A DNA stretch of 30,978 nucleotides from Arcanobacterium_A bovis (GTDB lineage Bacteria > Actinomycetota > Actinomycetes > Actinomycetales > Actinomycetaceae): assembly GCF_042655305.1 (NCBI RefSeq), contig NZ_JBHSLR010000008.1; one strand, 5' to 3'. A program made the position numbers and the translations under genes. Below are positions 24,431 through 30,978 of this stretch, in pieces. The notes beneath the pieces are model-generated. The model searched no databases and was not told where the DNA came from. It saw only the letters and a list, made by a program, of their open reading frames with translations. The stretch's first letter is position 1; every line of letters starts with the position of its first letter.

Positions 24431-24721
24431 ATGAAAACTACACTGTACGCTCTCACGTCATTACTTCTAGGAGTTGCGCTTACCGGTGTCGGAGTACCTT
24501 CGGAACCTTCACTATTGGGATCTGACAATTCCTCATACACGCAAGGCTTATCTCCTCGGCCGCCGCACTGCACAATCAAAGTTGGACCGGGCTACCCCAG
24601 GAGAGCTGGAGAAACTATAAAATGGATTGGTGGAGTTAAATATCTTTGCAACGAATGTGTCCGTGTTGGCACAACTTGGGGATGTACTGACGCGATAGAC
24701 CCGATTAAGTATGATGAATAA
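24431..24721 (+). CDS. small secreted cysteine-containing protein
   Basis: 96 aa from ATG 24431, with AAAGGAG 6-7 bases upstream. The N-terminus (MKTTLYALTSLLLGVALTG) is a signal peptide with likely cleavage after residues 20-30. The mature part of about 65 residues has four Cys (PHCTIK, YLCNEC, WGCTD), enough for two disulfides, and a Gly/Pro-rich start. Not recognised. The CPBP membrane protease gene follows 54 bp later on the same strand. That pairing recalls exported peptides with processing or immunity proteins, but no bacteriocin motif is evident. Confidence 0.68.
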   Translation: MKTTLYALTSLLLGVALTGVGVPSEPSLLGSDNSSYTQGLSPRPPHCTIKVGPGYPRRAGETIKWIGGVKYLCNECVRVGTTWGCTDAIDPIKYDE

Positions 24722-24775
24722 ACAATAATATCTACCCGTGGAACTTCAACGAGAAGAAAGCAATCCCTACTTTAG

Positions 24776-25645
24776 GTGATTATGATAAAAAAAATAAAGA
24801 ATATACCCAACGTATTGCTCTACCTGTTTGTGTTTTATCCACCTGTGTCGTTTATCCTTCAAAACCTATGGATATATTTCGACGCAACATCTCTAAGCAC
24901 AACTGCCCTAGGCTTTTACGTGGATGTAGGCAATATTTTCCCCCCGTACAAGTTCCACGGGTTCATCTTTTATTTAATATGGATGATTGCTTCTTGGCTA
25001 CTATTTATGAAGCTGACCAACTCAAAACAATCACCAATTATCGCTAAACCGGATCTAGAATCCACAAAAACATTTATTTACGGCATGGTAGGAACAATTG
25101 CCATGCTCTTGATTTACCCTATCTTGCAGCGTGAACTCGTTGTGTTGGCACAGCGTTTCCAAATAGACGAACTACTGAGGAATGCTACCGAAGCCACTTT
25201 TGACCTTGATTACTCAGGATATTCGCCTCTTGCCGATACATTATCTGGATCGGTCATGGGAGCAACGGAAGAAGTTGTTTTCACAGGTATTGTCCTATGG
25301 TTATTGATAAAGAAAGCGCACATAAAAACTTCCATCTCGCTCATCATCATGGTTGTTATCCGTGGAGTAATTCACCTACATATGGGATCAATAACTTCGC
25401 TGCTCTTTATGGCACCCCTTGCGCTGTTCACAGCCCTCTACTTCATCAAAACGCACCGCATTTTGCCGCTATTTTTGGGGCATTTCATCTTGAATTTTGT
25501 GCTGATAAGCAATATGTCCAAAGCAAAATCGAGCATTGTTGTGGCAACCCAATTCATTGAGCACTACCTTTTCCCGCTTATTTTGACGTTCGGAATCATT
25601 TGGATCGTGACAAAAAATGGTAAACAAAAACATTCATTAATGTGA
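24776..25645 (+). CDS. CPBP-family intramembrane metalloprotease
   Basis: 289 aa with about seven to eight membrane helices. CPBP core: ATEEVVFTG (Glu165, Glu166), an IRGVIHLHMG helix with His, and the GHFILN helix with the last His and Asn. The usual EExxxR motif has Thr170 in place of Arg, so activity is uncertain. Relatives process CAAX-type or bacteriocin substrates or give self-immunity. It follows the small secreted protein and may act on it. The start could be GTG 24776 or ATG 24782; neither has an ideal ribosome site. Confidence 0.82.
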   Translation: MIMIKKIKNIPNVLLYLFVFYPPVSFILQNLWIYFDATSLSTTALGFYVDVGNIFPPYKFHGFIFYLIWMIASWLLFMKLTNSKQSPIIAKPDLESTKTFIYGMVGTIAMLLIYPILQRELVVLAQRFQIDELLRNATEATFDLDYSGYSPLADTLSGSVMGATEEVVFTGIVLWLLIKKAHIKTSISLIIMVVIRGVIHLHMGSITSLLFMAPLALFTALYFIKTHRILPLFLGHFILNFVLISNMSKAKSSIVVATQFIEHYLFPLILTFGIIWIVTKNGKQKHSLM

Positions 25646-25681
25646 CAGCGGCGTTCCTTTTGAAATTCCGTCCAATTTAAT

Positions 25682-25804
25682 GTGGTGAACTGCCTCAAAT
25701 GCGGCGCAGCGAATTGTGGAACAGTAGGGTCAAAGAAATCCTGACCAGACCTTAGCGCTAGCATATCGCTCATTATCGCCACACTGATAACTCGGTCAGA
25801 ACAC
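25682..25804. ncRNA. candidate structured RNA/DNA element, copy B
   Basis: Diverged copy of 22570-22698 in the spacer between convergent CPBP and PRTase genes. Stems: GGTCA (25728-25732) with TGACC (25742-25746); CTGA (25784-25787) with TCAG (25796-25799), loop TAACTCGG; an outer CCTCAA/TTGTGG pairing around TGC/GCA. The pairing is kept relative to copy A although stem bases differ. Strand and role unknown. Confidence 0.55.
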
Positions 25805-25866
25805 CCAGAAATCTAGCATGTTATGCGTTAACCACTTCAATGTGTGTATCTAGAAACGAAATTGTT

Positions 25867-26670
25867 TCAAATATTCCAAGGTGAAATAGCTGGGTTAAAC
25901 ACGTTACTAGGGCGCTCGAAATTGCTGATTATGTCATTGGAATTTAGGAAGTTAGGTTTTATTTTTCTAGCGACAGCTAATGCGATAACTCGCGACGCTC
26001 CGTGGGCTTTTAATTGATAAGCAGCAGATTGCGCTTTCGAACCACTTACCCAAGTGTCTTCGATTAACAATACGTGATCAGGAGCGTTGTCCCAAACAGT
26101 ATCGATTTTGAACAAATCGGCTTGGAAATCCCGGATACTTGGAGATCCTGGATTTACTGTTATTGGAAGATGGACGATATGTGGAAAATGCTTTAAGACG
26201 TAATCTGCGAAGTAAAATAAAGGGTGAGTTGTTGATTGTGAATGAAGTGGATTCTTTGATGATGGAACAATCGTCCAATTTGAAAAGGGGCCGTTCAACA
26301 TTTCAAATTTGGTTATATGCCGATATAAATTGACCGCTAATAAACTACCCACGATCCCTTGGATAATGTCTTGATTTGGTCGTGTAGGATCTTTGTAGTC
26401 GTACATGTATTTCAACATTTGGCGATCATCGATAGCGTAAGTACAGATACCTAGGGTATCAATATAAGAAATGCCTTTACTGGAATGTTTATTGCACGTT
26501 GGGCATAGAACATACTCCATACCAAGTACGTCAGTTCCAACTGGCCCGTGGCAGAATCGACATGTTGAGATGGTAGGAATATTCGCCGGACGCAACACGA
26601 GTGAGTATCGATTTCGAAGTGCTTCTTCGACTCTGGAAATCTTGTCGTCAATCACTGTTCTGTTTCCCAA
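25867..26670 (-). CDS. phosphoribosyltransferase-fold protein, ShosT-like
   Basis: 267 aa. Residues about 36-60 carry two CxxC pairs (CRFC, CPTC) that can form a zinc ribbon, as in ComF-like proteins. The C-terminal part is a type I PRTase with the PRPP-loop motif HVLLIEDTWVSGSKAQ near 202-217. The start at 26670 is TTG, overlapping the DprA-like gene by 23 bases; GTG 26655, with GGGAA about 8 bases upstream, may be the true start. In E. coli, ShosT (PRTase) and ShosA (DprA-like) form a toxin-antitoxin pair active against phage; gene types and overlap match. A competence or recycling role is the alternative. Confidence 0.8.
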   Translation of the reverse strand: MGNRTVIDDKISRVEEALRNRYSLVLRPANIPTISTCRFCHGPVGTDVLGMEYVLCPTCNKHSSKGISYIDTLGICTYAIDDRQMLKYMYDYKDPTRPNQDIIQGIVGSLLAVNLYRHITKFEMLNGPFSNWTIVPSSKNPLHSQSTTHPLFYFADYVLKHFPHIVHLPITVNPGSPSIRDFQADLFKIDTVWDNAPDHVLLIEDTWVSGSKAQSAAYQLKAHGASRVIALAVARKIKPNFLNSNDIISNFERPSNVFNPAISPWNI

Positions 26671-27541
26671 TCGAGGCTAGCAATTGTACATCGTTGTCAA
26701 TCGTATTGAGATGGGCATATAGGTCGTCATAGCTTGTCACCGCGTATACTCCCGGTTGTGAGAGCATCTCTTTTCCCCACTGAGTATTGTCCACTACGTC
26801 TGGCAGTAAAAATACGTTTCGTCCGTGTAACAGCGCTCTTTTTGCCTGCCCTCTTGTCCCAGAATATTCGCTTGCTGTTACTACTATCGTTGCTTGCGAT
26901 AAGCCCGACATTGTTACGTTTCGCATAGGAAAAGATTGTTTTGTTGGCGGGCTACCTGGCAAAAACTGTGTCACTATACAGCCGTTTTGCTCCTCAATCT
27001 TTTGCCTTAAACGAATGTTCTCTGCTGGATAGGTTTTGTCAATGCCAGTCCCCATAACGGCGACAGTGTAGCCGTCTGCATCTAAAGCGCTTTGATGGGC
27101 GGCTGTATCAATACCTTTTGCAAGCCCAGAAATGATAGTGTAGCCGCGGTGGGCAAGAAACTCGGCAATATTTTGCGCTCGATTCAAAGCGCTTTGGTTA
27201 GCGTGTCGAGAGCCCACAATCGATACGCTATTCATTGATTGGCGTAGACGACCAGTATAAAAAAGTAGGGCTGGTGATTCATGCACTTGTGTAAGAAACG
27301 ATGGGTAGTCAGCGTCCAATAGTGACACGATCTTATAACCTGAATCCAGCCATCTATGGACATCATTCCTTGCTTGTTCAAGCATATTGCTTGGAATAAA
27401 TAGACCGCCACCACATATCTCGCTTAAGGTCTCATCAATACCAAGGCGTAGCAACATTTCACTGCGCTTGGTCTGAGAAAAGCTACGGTTCTTAACTCGT
27501 ATTATTGCAGTGATTTTTGCAAGATCGTCGATGGTGGACAT
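26648..27541 (-). CDS. DprA/Smf-family protein, ShosA-like
   Basis: 297 aa. The Rossmann-like DprA domain has VSIVGSRHANQSALNRAQ near residue 100, then GYTIISGLAKGIDTAAHQSA, VAVMGTGIDKTYPAEN, FPMRNVTMSGLSQATIVV and SGTRGQAKRALLHGRNVFLLP, in the right order. DprA loads RecA on single strands. Short, without the C-terminal winged helix of competence DprA. Coupled to the PRTase gene by a 23-base overlap, which points to ShosA (the antitoxin side of ShosTA) and not to natural competence; no other com genes are present. Confidence 0.85.
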   Translation of the reverse strand: MSTIDDLAKITAIIRVKNRSFSQTKRSEMLLRLGIDETLSEICGGGLFIPSNMLEQARNDVHRWLDSGYKIVSLLDADYPSFLTQVHESPALLFYTGRLRQSMNSVSIVGSRHANQSALNRAQNIAEFLAHRGYTIISGLAKGIDTAAHQSALDADGYTVAVMGTGIDKTYPAENIRLRQKIEEQNGCIVTQFLPGSPPTKQSFPMRNVTMSGLSQATIVVTASEYSGTRGQAKRALLHGRNVFLLPDVVDNTQWGKEMLSQPGVYAVTSYDDLYAHLNTIDNDVQLLASIGKQNSD

Positions 27542-27568
27542 ACGTTCATCTTAACAATTTTTTGCTGG

Positions 27569-27609
27569 CACTGCTGGCTTGGCTGGCAGTGCCAGCCAAG
27601 CCAGCAGTG
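27569..27609. repeat. 41-bp near-perfect palindrome of the GCTGGC repeat family
   Basis: A 20-base arm (27569-27588) starting CACTGCTGGC, one base (27589), then its exact complement (27590-27609). Built of GCTGGC/GCCAGC units. TTTT follows on the plus strand. It lies between the repeat-domain gene and the DprA-like gene, both on the minus strand, so it could separate two transcripts. Confidence 0.85.
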
Positions 27610-27620
27610 TTTTAATTACC

Positions 27621-28559
27621 TCAATTTTCACTCTTGTTTATCGAAGTGAAAGTAGCGGTCTGAATGCCATTCTCGTCGGAAATCACATGTCCCACAGTAA
27701 CCTTCACTTTCTTCCCGTTAGCTTTCGTAACCTTAACCGTTGAGCCTTTCACTAGCCCTTTACCTTTGATGAGGTACTCACCGTCGTCACGGATAAAAAT
27801 GATGCGCCCATCAGCAAGCAAGTCACTCATATCGGATTCGACATTCTCAAACGCAGCCGTTTGAAGCCCATCCTCATCGACGCTGTGGATAGCACCGACA
27901 ATGACTGTGCGCTTCTTTCCATTGCGTGAAGTTACTTCGACTTCCTCACCCTCAATCAACGCATAACCTTTAATCAGCCATTCACCATTATCGGTCTGGG
28001 TAAAAATAATCTGACCGTTTTGGAGTGCTTCACCAACCGTGTCCGGCCAAGTGAAAGTAGCGGTTTGGACACCGTCCTCCTCGTCGATAATCTCATCGAT
28101 AATGACAGTTGCTTTACCACCGTTCTTTTTCGATACTTTCACCTCGGCACCCGGTTGGAGGTCTTTGCCTTTCACCCCGTACGTGTCGTCTCCCAGGTCG
28201 ATGAAGATGATGTTGCCTTCATCGAATGAGGCACCTGTTTGTGTTTCCATTCTTGTTTTCCTTTCAATGTTGAGAGCCCATGCGGTCTCTAGATTTCCTT
28301 GTGGATTTGCCCGCCTTTGATCAGTGGCGGTTATAAGGTTCATTGTTTTCAAATCAGAGCGACGCCGACGGTAATAGTCCTTACCGGACATCGGCCAGTG
28401 ACGTCGTAACGCGAGTTCTTCAAGCTCAGAATCAGTCAGGGTGTCAAACTCGTGTAGAGCTTTGAGAATCCGCCCATGATCTTTGGTGAAATTCTTCAGC
28501 TTACCGCCTGCTATATGGCTGGTTAGTGGATCTGTTGTTCGTGATCTGCCCTTATCCAT
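27621..28559 (-). CDS. winged-helix protein with three tandem beta-rich repeats
   Basis: 312 aa from ATG 28559, with GAGGTG 6 bases upstream. Residues 1-95 look like a winged-helix DNA-binding domain (HGRILKALHEFDTLTDSELEEL, YYRRRRSDLKTMNLI). Three copies of a roughly 55-residue repeat follow at about 116-170, 182-238 and 251-305, each IIF-DDG-Y-IKG-L--G--V-V-NGK--V-VG and ending GIQTATF; they look like small SH3/KOW-like barrels. An internal ATG at codon 104 (28250) has AAAGGA 8 bases upstream and could give a second protein of repeats only. Not recognised. It follows the par genes on the same strand, so it may belong to maintenance or replication control. Confidence 0.7.
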   Translation of the reverse strand: MDKGRSRTTDPLTSHIAGGKLKNFTKDHGRILKALHEFDTLTDSELEELALRRHWPMSGKDYYRRRRSDLKTMNLITATDQRRANPQGNLETAWALNIERKTRMETQTGASFDEGNIIFIDLGDDTYGVKGKDLQPGAEVKVSKKNGGKATVIIDEIIDEEDGVQTATFTWPDTVGEALQNGQIIFTQTDNGEWLIKGYALIEGEEVEVTSRNGKKRTVIVGAIHSVDEDGLQTAAFENVESDMSDLLADGRIIFIRDDGEYLIKGKGLVKGSTVKVTKANGKKVKVTVGHVISDENGIQTATFTSINKSEN

Positions 28560-28574
28560 GACGATCACCTCTAG

Positions 28575-28949
28575 CTAGTTACGTCCGGACAAAGGCAGAC
28601 GCGGTACACGCCCGGTACCAACAGGCCTGAACTGTGCTCCGCCATTAACACGCTGCTCAGACTCATTCACTGCCTGCGCCAGATGCTCGGCTGCCCACTC
28701 CGATAGCGTCGGTGCACCACCTTCAGTTAAATCCGCAAGATACGCTGCCCGTATTCTGCCCATCAACGTTTTTGGCAACCGGATCGTGAACTTGACTGGG
28801 ACATCGACACTCTCGCTGGCTCTGCCAGCGGTGCTGGCGTGGCTGGCATTGCTGGCAGATACGGCACTGCCCGCTTCGCTGGCGTTGCCAGCAATGATTG
28901 GATCATTGATTGTTGCTTTTGAAAGAACGTGTGGATCGGGAGTTTTCAT
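28575..28949 (-). CDS. ParA partner, centromere-binding-like protein
   Basis: 124 aa. The C-terminal part (VKFTIRLPKTLMGRIRAAYLADL, then TLSEWAAEHLAQAV) looks like a ribbon-helix-helix DNA-binding domain. The N-terminal part is a Ser/Ala/Asn linker encoded by the GCTGGC/GCCAGC nonamer repeat (28817-28895). The start overlaps the parA stop by ATGA, the standard arrangement of a ParA with a small partner (ParG/ParB-like). Likely binds the ICE centromere and activates ParA. Confidence 0.78.
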   Translation of the reverse strand: MKTPDPHVLSKATINDPIIAGNASEAGSAVSASNASHASTAGRASESVDVPVKFTIRLPKTLMGRIRAAYLADLTEGGAPTLSEWAAEHLAQAVNESEQRVNGGAQFRPVGTGRVPRLPLSGRN

Positions 28950-29716
28950 TTCGATCCTTTCTTAATAGCGTTAATGAGGGCGTTCAACGCTTCACAAGTA
29001 GCATCGTCGATATAGCCGATAGGTTCATGCCTGGATGCTGCGGCAGCGATAGCTTCACGTTCCGGAATAGCGTTGGGCAGAAGATGTGCTCCGTAATAGG
29101 TTTGAAGATGATCAAACCATTCGCGGCGATCCAGACGATCTGCACGGTAAGAATTGACCACAACCCCAGATAAAACAAGGTCAGGATTGTAATGAGCTCG
29201 AACAGTCGCGATAGTAGAGGTGATCTCTGCAACGCCATCGAAACTCGTTTCCCGTGCAGTAGTAACAACCAAGGCTTTATCTGAGGCCACCAAGGCGTTC
29301 GTGGTCAGCATGCCTAGGGATGGTGGGCAATCAATCACCACATGTTCGAAATCGTATTGAACCGCTTCCAACAAAGTCTTGAGCCGGTTTTCGCGTCCCA
29401 GGGAAGTGTCTGATTCACGTGAGGCGAGTAGACGATCTGCTGGGATCAATGAAATAGTCCACGGAGGCATGCACTCCATGATCGTCTGGGTGATCACTGA
29501 GCCGGGAGCACCTGACGCTACAGCTGTGAGAGCATCATTCAAGGTTAATGTTTCTGTGCCGACATCGGCACCGACTGTCGTTGACGCATTACCTTGCGGA
29601 TCGGCGTCAATCAATAAAACAGCATGTCTGCCGTTTTCTGAAAGACGCTGAGCAATATTAGTAGCCAACGTGGTTTTACCCACGCCGCCTTTTTGATTAC
29701 AAACTGAAATGATCAT
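28946..29716 (-). CDS. parA: ParA-family partition ATPase
   Basis: 256 aa. Deviant Walker A KGGVGKTT at residues 9-16 right after the start (MIISVCNQ), the LLIDADPQGNASTT motif near 34-47, and HVVIDCPPSLG near 113. No N-terminal HTH, so it is the short (type Ib-like or Soj-like) form. Works with the partner gene just downstream to keep the excised circular form of the ICE in dividing cells. GAAAGGAAAC precedes the ATG. Confidence 0.93.
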   Translation of the reverse strand: MIISVCNQKGGVGKTTLATNIAQRLSENGRHAVLLIDADPQGNASTTVGADVGTETLTLNDALTAVASGAPGSVITQTIMECMPPWTISLIPADRLLASRESDTSLGRENRLKTLLEAVQYDFEHVVIDCPPSLGMLTTNALVASDKALVVTTARETSFDGVAEITSTIATVRAHYNPDLVLSGVVVNSYRADRLDRREWFDHLQTYYGAHLLPNAIPEREAIAAAASRHEPIGYIDDATCEALNALINAIKKGSK

Positions 29717-29728
29717 CGAGTTTCCTTT

Positions 29729-29772
29729 CTGCTGGCCTTGCCAGCGGTGCTGGCTCTGCCGGAGATGCCAGC
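29729..29772. repeat. GCTGGC/GCCAGC nonamer repeat upstream of parA
   Basis: Units GCTGGC, GCCAGC, GCTGGC, GCCGGA and GCCAGC spaced at about 9 bases, between parA and the integrase. Can fold as a hairpin; could be a partition site or a terminator. Confidence 0.6.
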
Positions 29773-29809
29773 AAAATAATGTTTCGGCATAGATTGCTAG
29801 TTTTGTCGG

Positions 29810-30647
29810 TTAAATGCTTATTGCGAGAATGGTTGACCTCATCGCTTCTTTTGCTGGTTCTACGTATCTTTGAGTTGTCGAAACCTGAAGATGGCCGAGC
29901 AAGCGTTGTACTGTGAGTAGATCGTGATCTTGCCGGTAGGAAATGGTTCCGAAACGGTGCCGAAGAGTGTGCAAAGTCCACTCACCAGGGAGCGCTCGAG
30001 CGCCGATTTTTCCGACCCACCGTGCCGATAAATGACCGTTGATCTTGCCTGGGAAAACAAAACCTGTTACGGGATCTGCAGCGGCGATTAGATCACGATG
30101 CATTGTGGTGGGAAGCGGTAGGTACCTAACAACACCGCCTTTGCCGGTAACTCGAAGACTGTAACCAAGCAAATCTGGCATAATATCTTCGATATTGACC
30201 CGGCAAATCTCATCGACTCGTAGACCTAGATTCCCAGCTAACCGCAGTATCAAGAGAGTTCGGCGGGAATTGGTGTCACTCAGGCTTTGCTCATACAAAA
30301 ACTCGGGAATAGGACGCGGGGGAGGACAGGCTCGGTGTTATTGAAGGAAGATGAAGAGTTGGATCAGCCAACTCATTCTTCCTTGCGTACCATTCGTAGA
30401 ATGACCGCAGCGTTACGTATTTTGAATGCCTAGTTTCAGCTGCCCATTTCTTGCTTCCAGCCCAGGAAAATATGTCGTCTTCAGTGACATTTTGCGGACT
30501 TTTATTGATTTCTCTAGCAAAGTTACGCATTGCGCGAATGCGAGTTTCAACAGTTCGGGGTCTTTTGCTACAAGCAATTAAATATTGCTCCCACAAAATT
30601 AAGGATTTCTCCCACTCGGACGGCACTGGCCATAGTGTATTAGTCAT
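29810..30647 (-). pseudogene. int: tyrosine recombinase (ICE integrase), one frameshift
   Basis: Two overlapping frames make one integrase. N-terminal SAM-like core-binding domain (30291-30647): WEKSLILWEQYLIACSKR, VETRIRAMRNFAREI, ending in a Pro-rich linker. Catalytic domain (to 29810): Arg in GLRVDEICRV, Lys in GKGGVVRYLPLP, HTLRHRFG, LLGH and the Tyr in STTQRY, all present. The frame is restored as PPRPIPEFLYEQ if one base is removed from the G5 run at 30318-30322. So either a real +1 mutation, a homopolymer sequencing error in this draft, or slippage. ATG 30647 is the likely start. It reads away from the att site at 30780-30820, about 130 bp off, as is usual for ICE integrases. Confidence 0.88.
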
Positions 30648-30779
30648 GCAACATGTTAACGATAGGTGTAATCGGAAATAAAAATGCTTCGATTTTCTGA
30701 TTGCAAACATTTACGCAACCAGCCCGAAATCTTTATCGATAACGCGACAAAACAAAAGACGATCAACCGTGTTCAATAC

Positions 30780-30820
30780 CCATAACCCGGAGGTCGCAGG
30801 TTCAAATCCTGTCCCCGCAA
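30780..30820 (+). other. attachment site: 3' half of initiator tRNA-Met gene
   Basis: CATAACCCGGAGGTC then GCAGGTTCAAATCCTGT then CCCCGCAA is the initiator tRNA-Met sequence from the CAU anticodon through the T-arm to the 3' acceptor strand. The bases upstream do not continue the tRNA, so this is the att copy at the ICE end, with the intact gene expected at the other end, outside the window. A hairpin terminator follows. Confidence 0.85.
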
Positions 30821-30827
30821 CTAAACC

Positions 30828-30860
30828 AGAATCCCTGGACTCGAAAGAGTCTGGGGATTT
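30828..30860 (+). terminator. terminator downstream of the tRNA-Met 3' end
   Basis: AATCCC and GGACTC pair with GAGTC and GGGATT around a GAAA loop, followed by TTTTGCTTT. Suits the end of the chromosomal tRNA transcript. Confidence 0.65.
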
Positions 30861-30884
30861 TGCTTTCTCCAGCTCAACGGTTAA

Positions 30885-30918
30885 GGGCTAAGCGTCAAAA
30901 CGGGCTAAGCGTCAAAAC
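30885..30918. repeat. tandem 17-bp repeat
   Basis: GGGCTAAGCGTCAAAAC twice in a row, in what should be chromosome beyond the att site. Confidence 0.9.
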
Positions 30919-30978
30919 GCGTTGCTAATGATGGCGTGTTGTTAGCGTCCGGTCCAGCTTTTTTGGATGTGTAGGCCG

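Noticed and set aside
25564..25782. Minus-strand 72-codon frame across element B
   Set aside because: It overlaps the CPBP gene end, has no family match, and the matching region in copy A is interrupted by a stop; the conservation fits base pairing better than coding.
30780..30820. Complete tRNA gene
   Set aside because: Only the part from the anticodon to the 3' end is present; the 5' acceptor strand and D-arm are missing.
1..30978. CRISPR array or insertion sequence
   Set aside because: I saw no regularly spaced direct repeats of CRISPR size, and no transposase gene; the repeats found are the nonamer clusters, the trbL duplication and hairpins.

Overview
The window is the right-hand part of an integrative conjugative element (ICE) from an actinobacterium, followed by about 160 bases of chromosome. 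The coding style (NrdH-type redoxins, a DUF4192-like protein, an NlpC/P60 transfer hydrolase, a secreted DUF1524 HNH protein, many GTG/TTG starts and ATGA overlaps) suggests Actinomycetota. A member of the Actinomycetaceae (Arcanobacterium/Trueperella/Actinomyces group) is my guess, but nothing fixes the genus. The right end lies at a copy of the 3' half of an initiator tRNA-Met gene (30780-30820), next to a tyrosine recombinase. The left end is outside the window, which opens inside a virB4-like gene. Three runs of N (1263-1419, 3503-3512, 4077-4244) show this is a draft assembly.

Layout. 1-5393 (+): transfer operon with VirB4-like ATPase, RCC1-repeat membrane protein, a large membrane-anchored CHAP-like plus NlpC/P60 protein (split only by gaps) and a TrbL/VirB6-like channel protein. 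5392-7125: a cargo block with two minus-strand genes, a cytosolic 334 aa protein and a four-helix 147 aa membrane protein. Its layout resembles lambda RexAB. It is flanked by a 234 bp duplication of the trbL 3' end. 7463-9242 (+): a hypothetical plus HTH/ImmA-IrrE protease pair. 9256-15635 (-): the second transfer operon, read from the right: MobC-like protein, MOBP relaxase, ArdC-like antirestriction protein, PcfB/DUF3801-like protein, SSB-like protein, a small protein, VirD4 coupling protein and a secreted HNH protein. 15636-15972 holds a dense array of hairpins, the best oriT candidate.

15973-27541: accessory region. DUF2971 protein, small coiled protein, NrdH redoxin, a ParB-fold/HEPN-like protein with a D12 adenine methyltransferase, a Fic toxin with VbhA-like antitoxin and an extra small protein, a DUF4192-like protein, a double NrdH fusion, a small secreted cysteine protein, a CPBP membrane protease, and a PRTase/DprA pair resembling the ShosTA toxin-antitoxin defence system. 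27621-29716 (-): a repeat-domain protein and a parA/partner maintenance module. 29810-30647 (-): an integrase broken by one frameshift.

The most notable unexplained signals are non-coding: (1) two nrdH-type genes share an extended -10 promoter and a leader with covarying, mutually exclusive hairpins; (2) two diverged copies of a roughly 125 nt element (22570-22698 and 25682-25804) keep their stems by compensatory changes; (3) a perfect three-way-junction inverted repeat follows the double-NrdH gene; (4) a 9-base-period GCTGGC/GCCAGC repeat recurs at five loci, inside and between genes. Together with the trbL-flanked RexAB-like cargo and several defence-like gene pairs, the element reads as a conjugative defence island.
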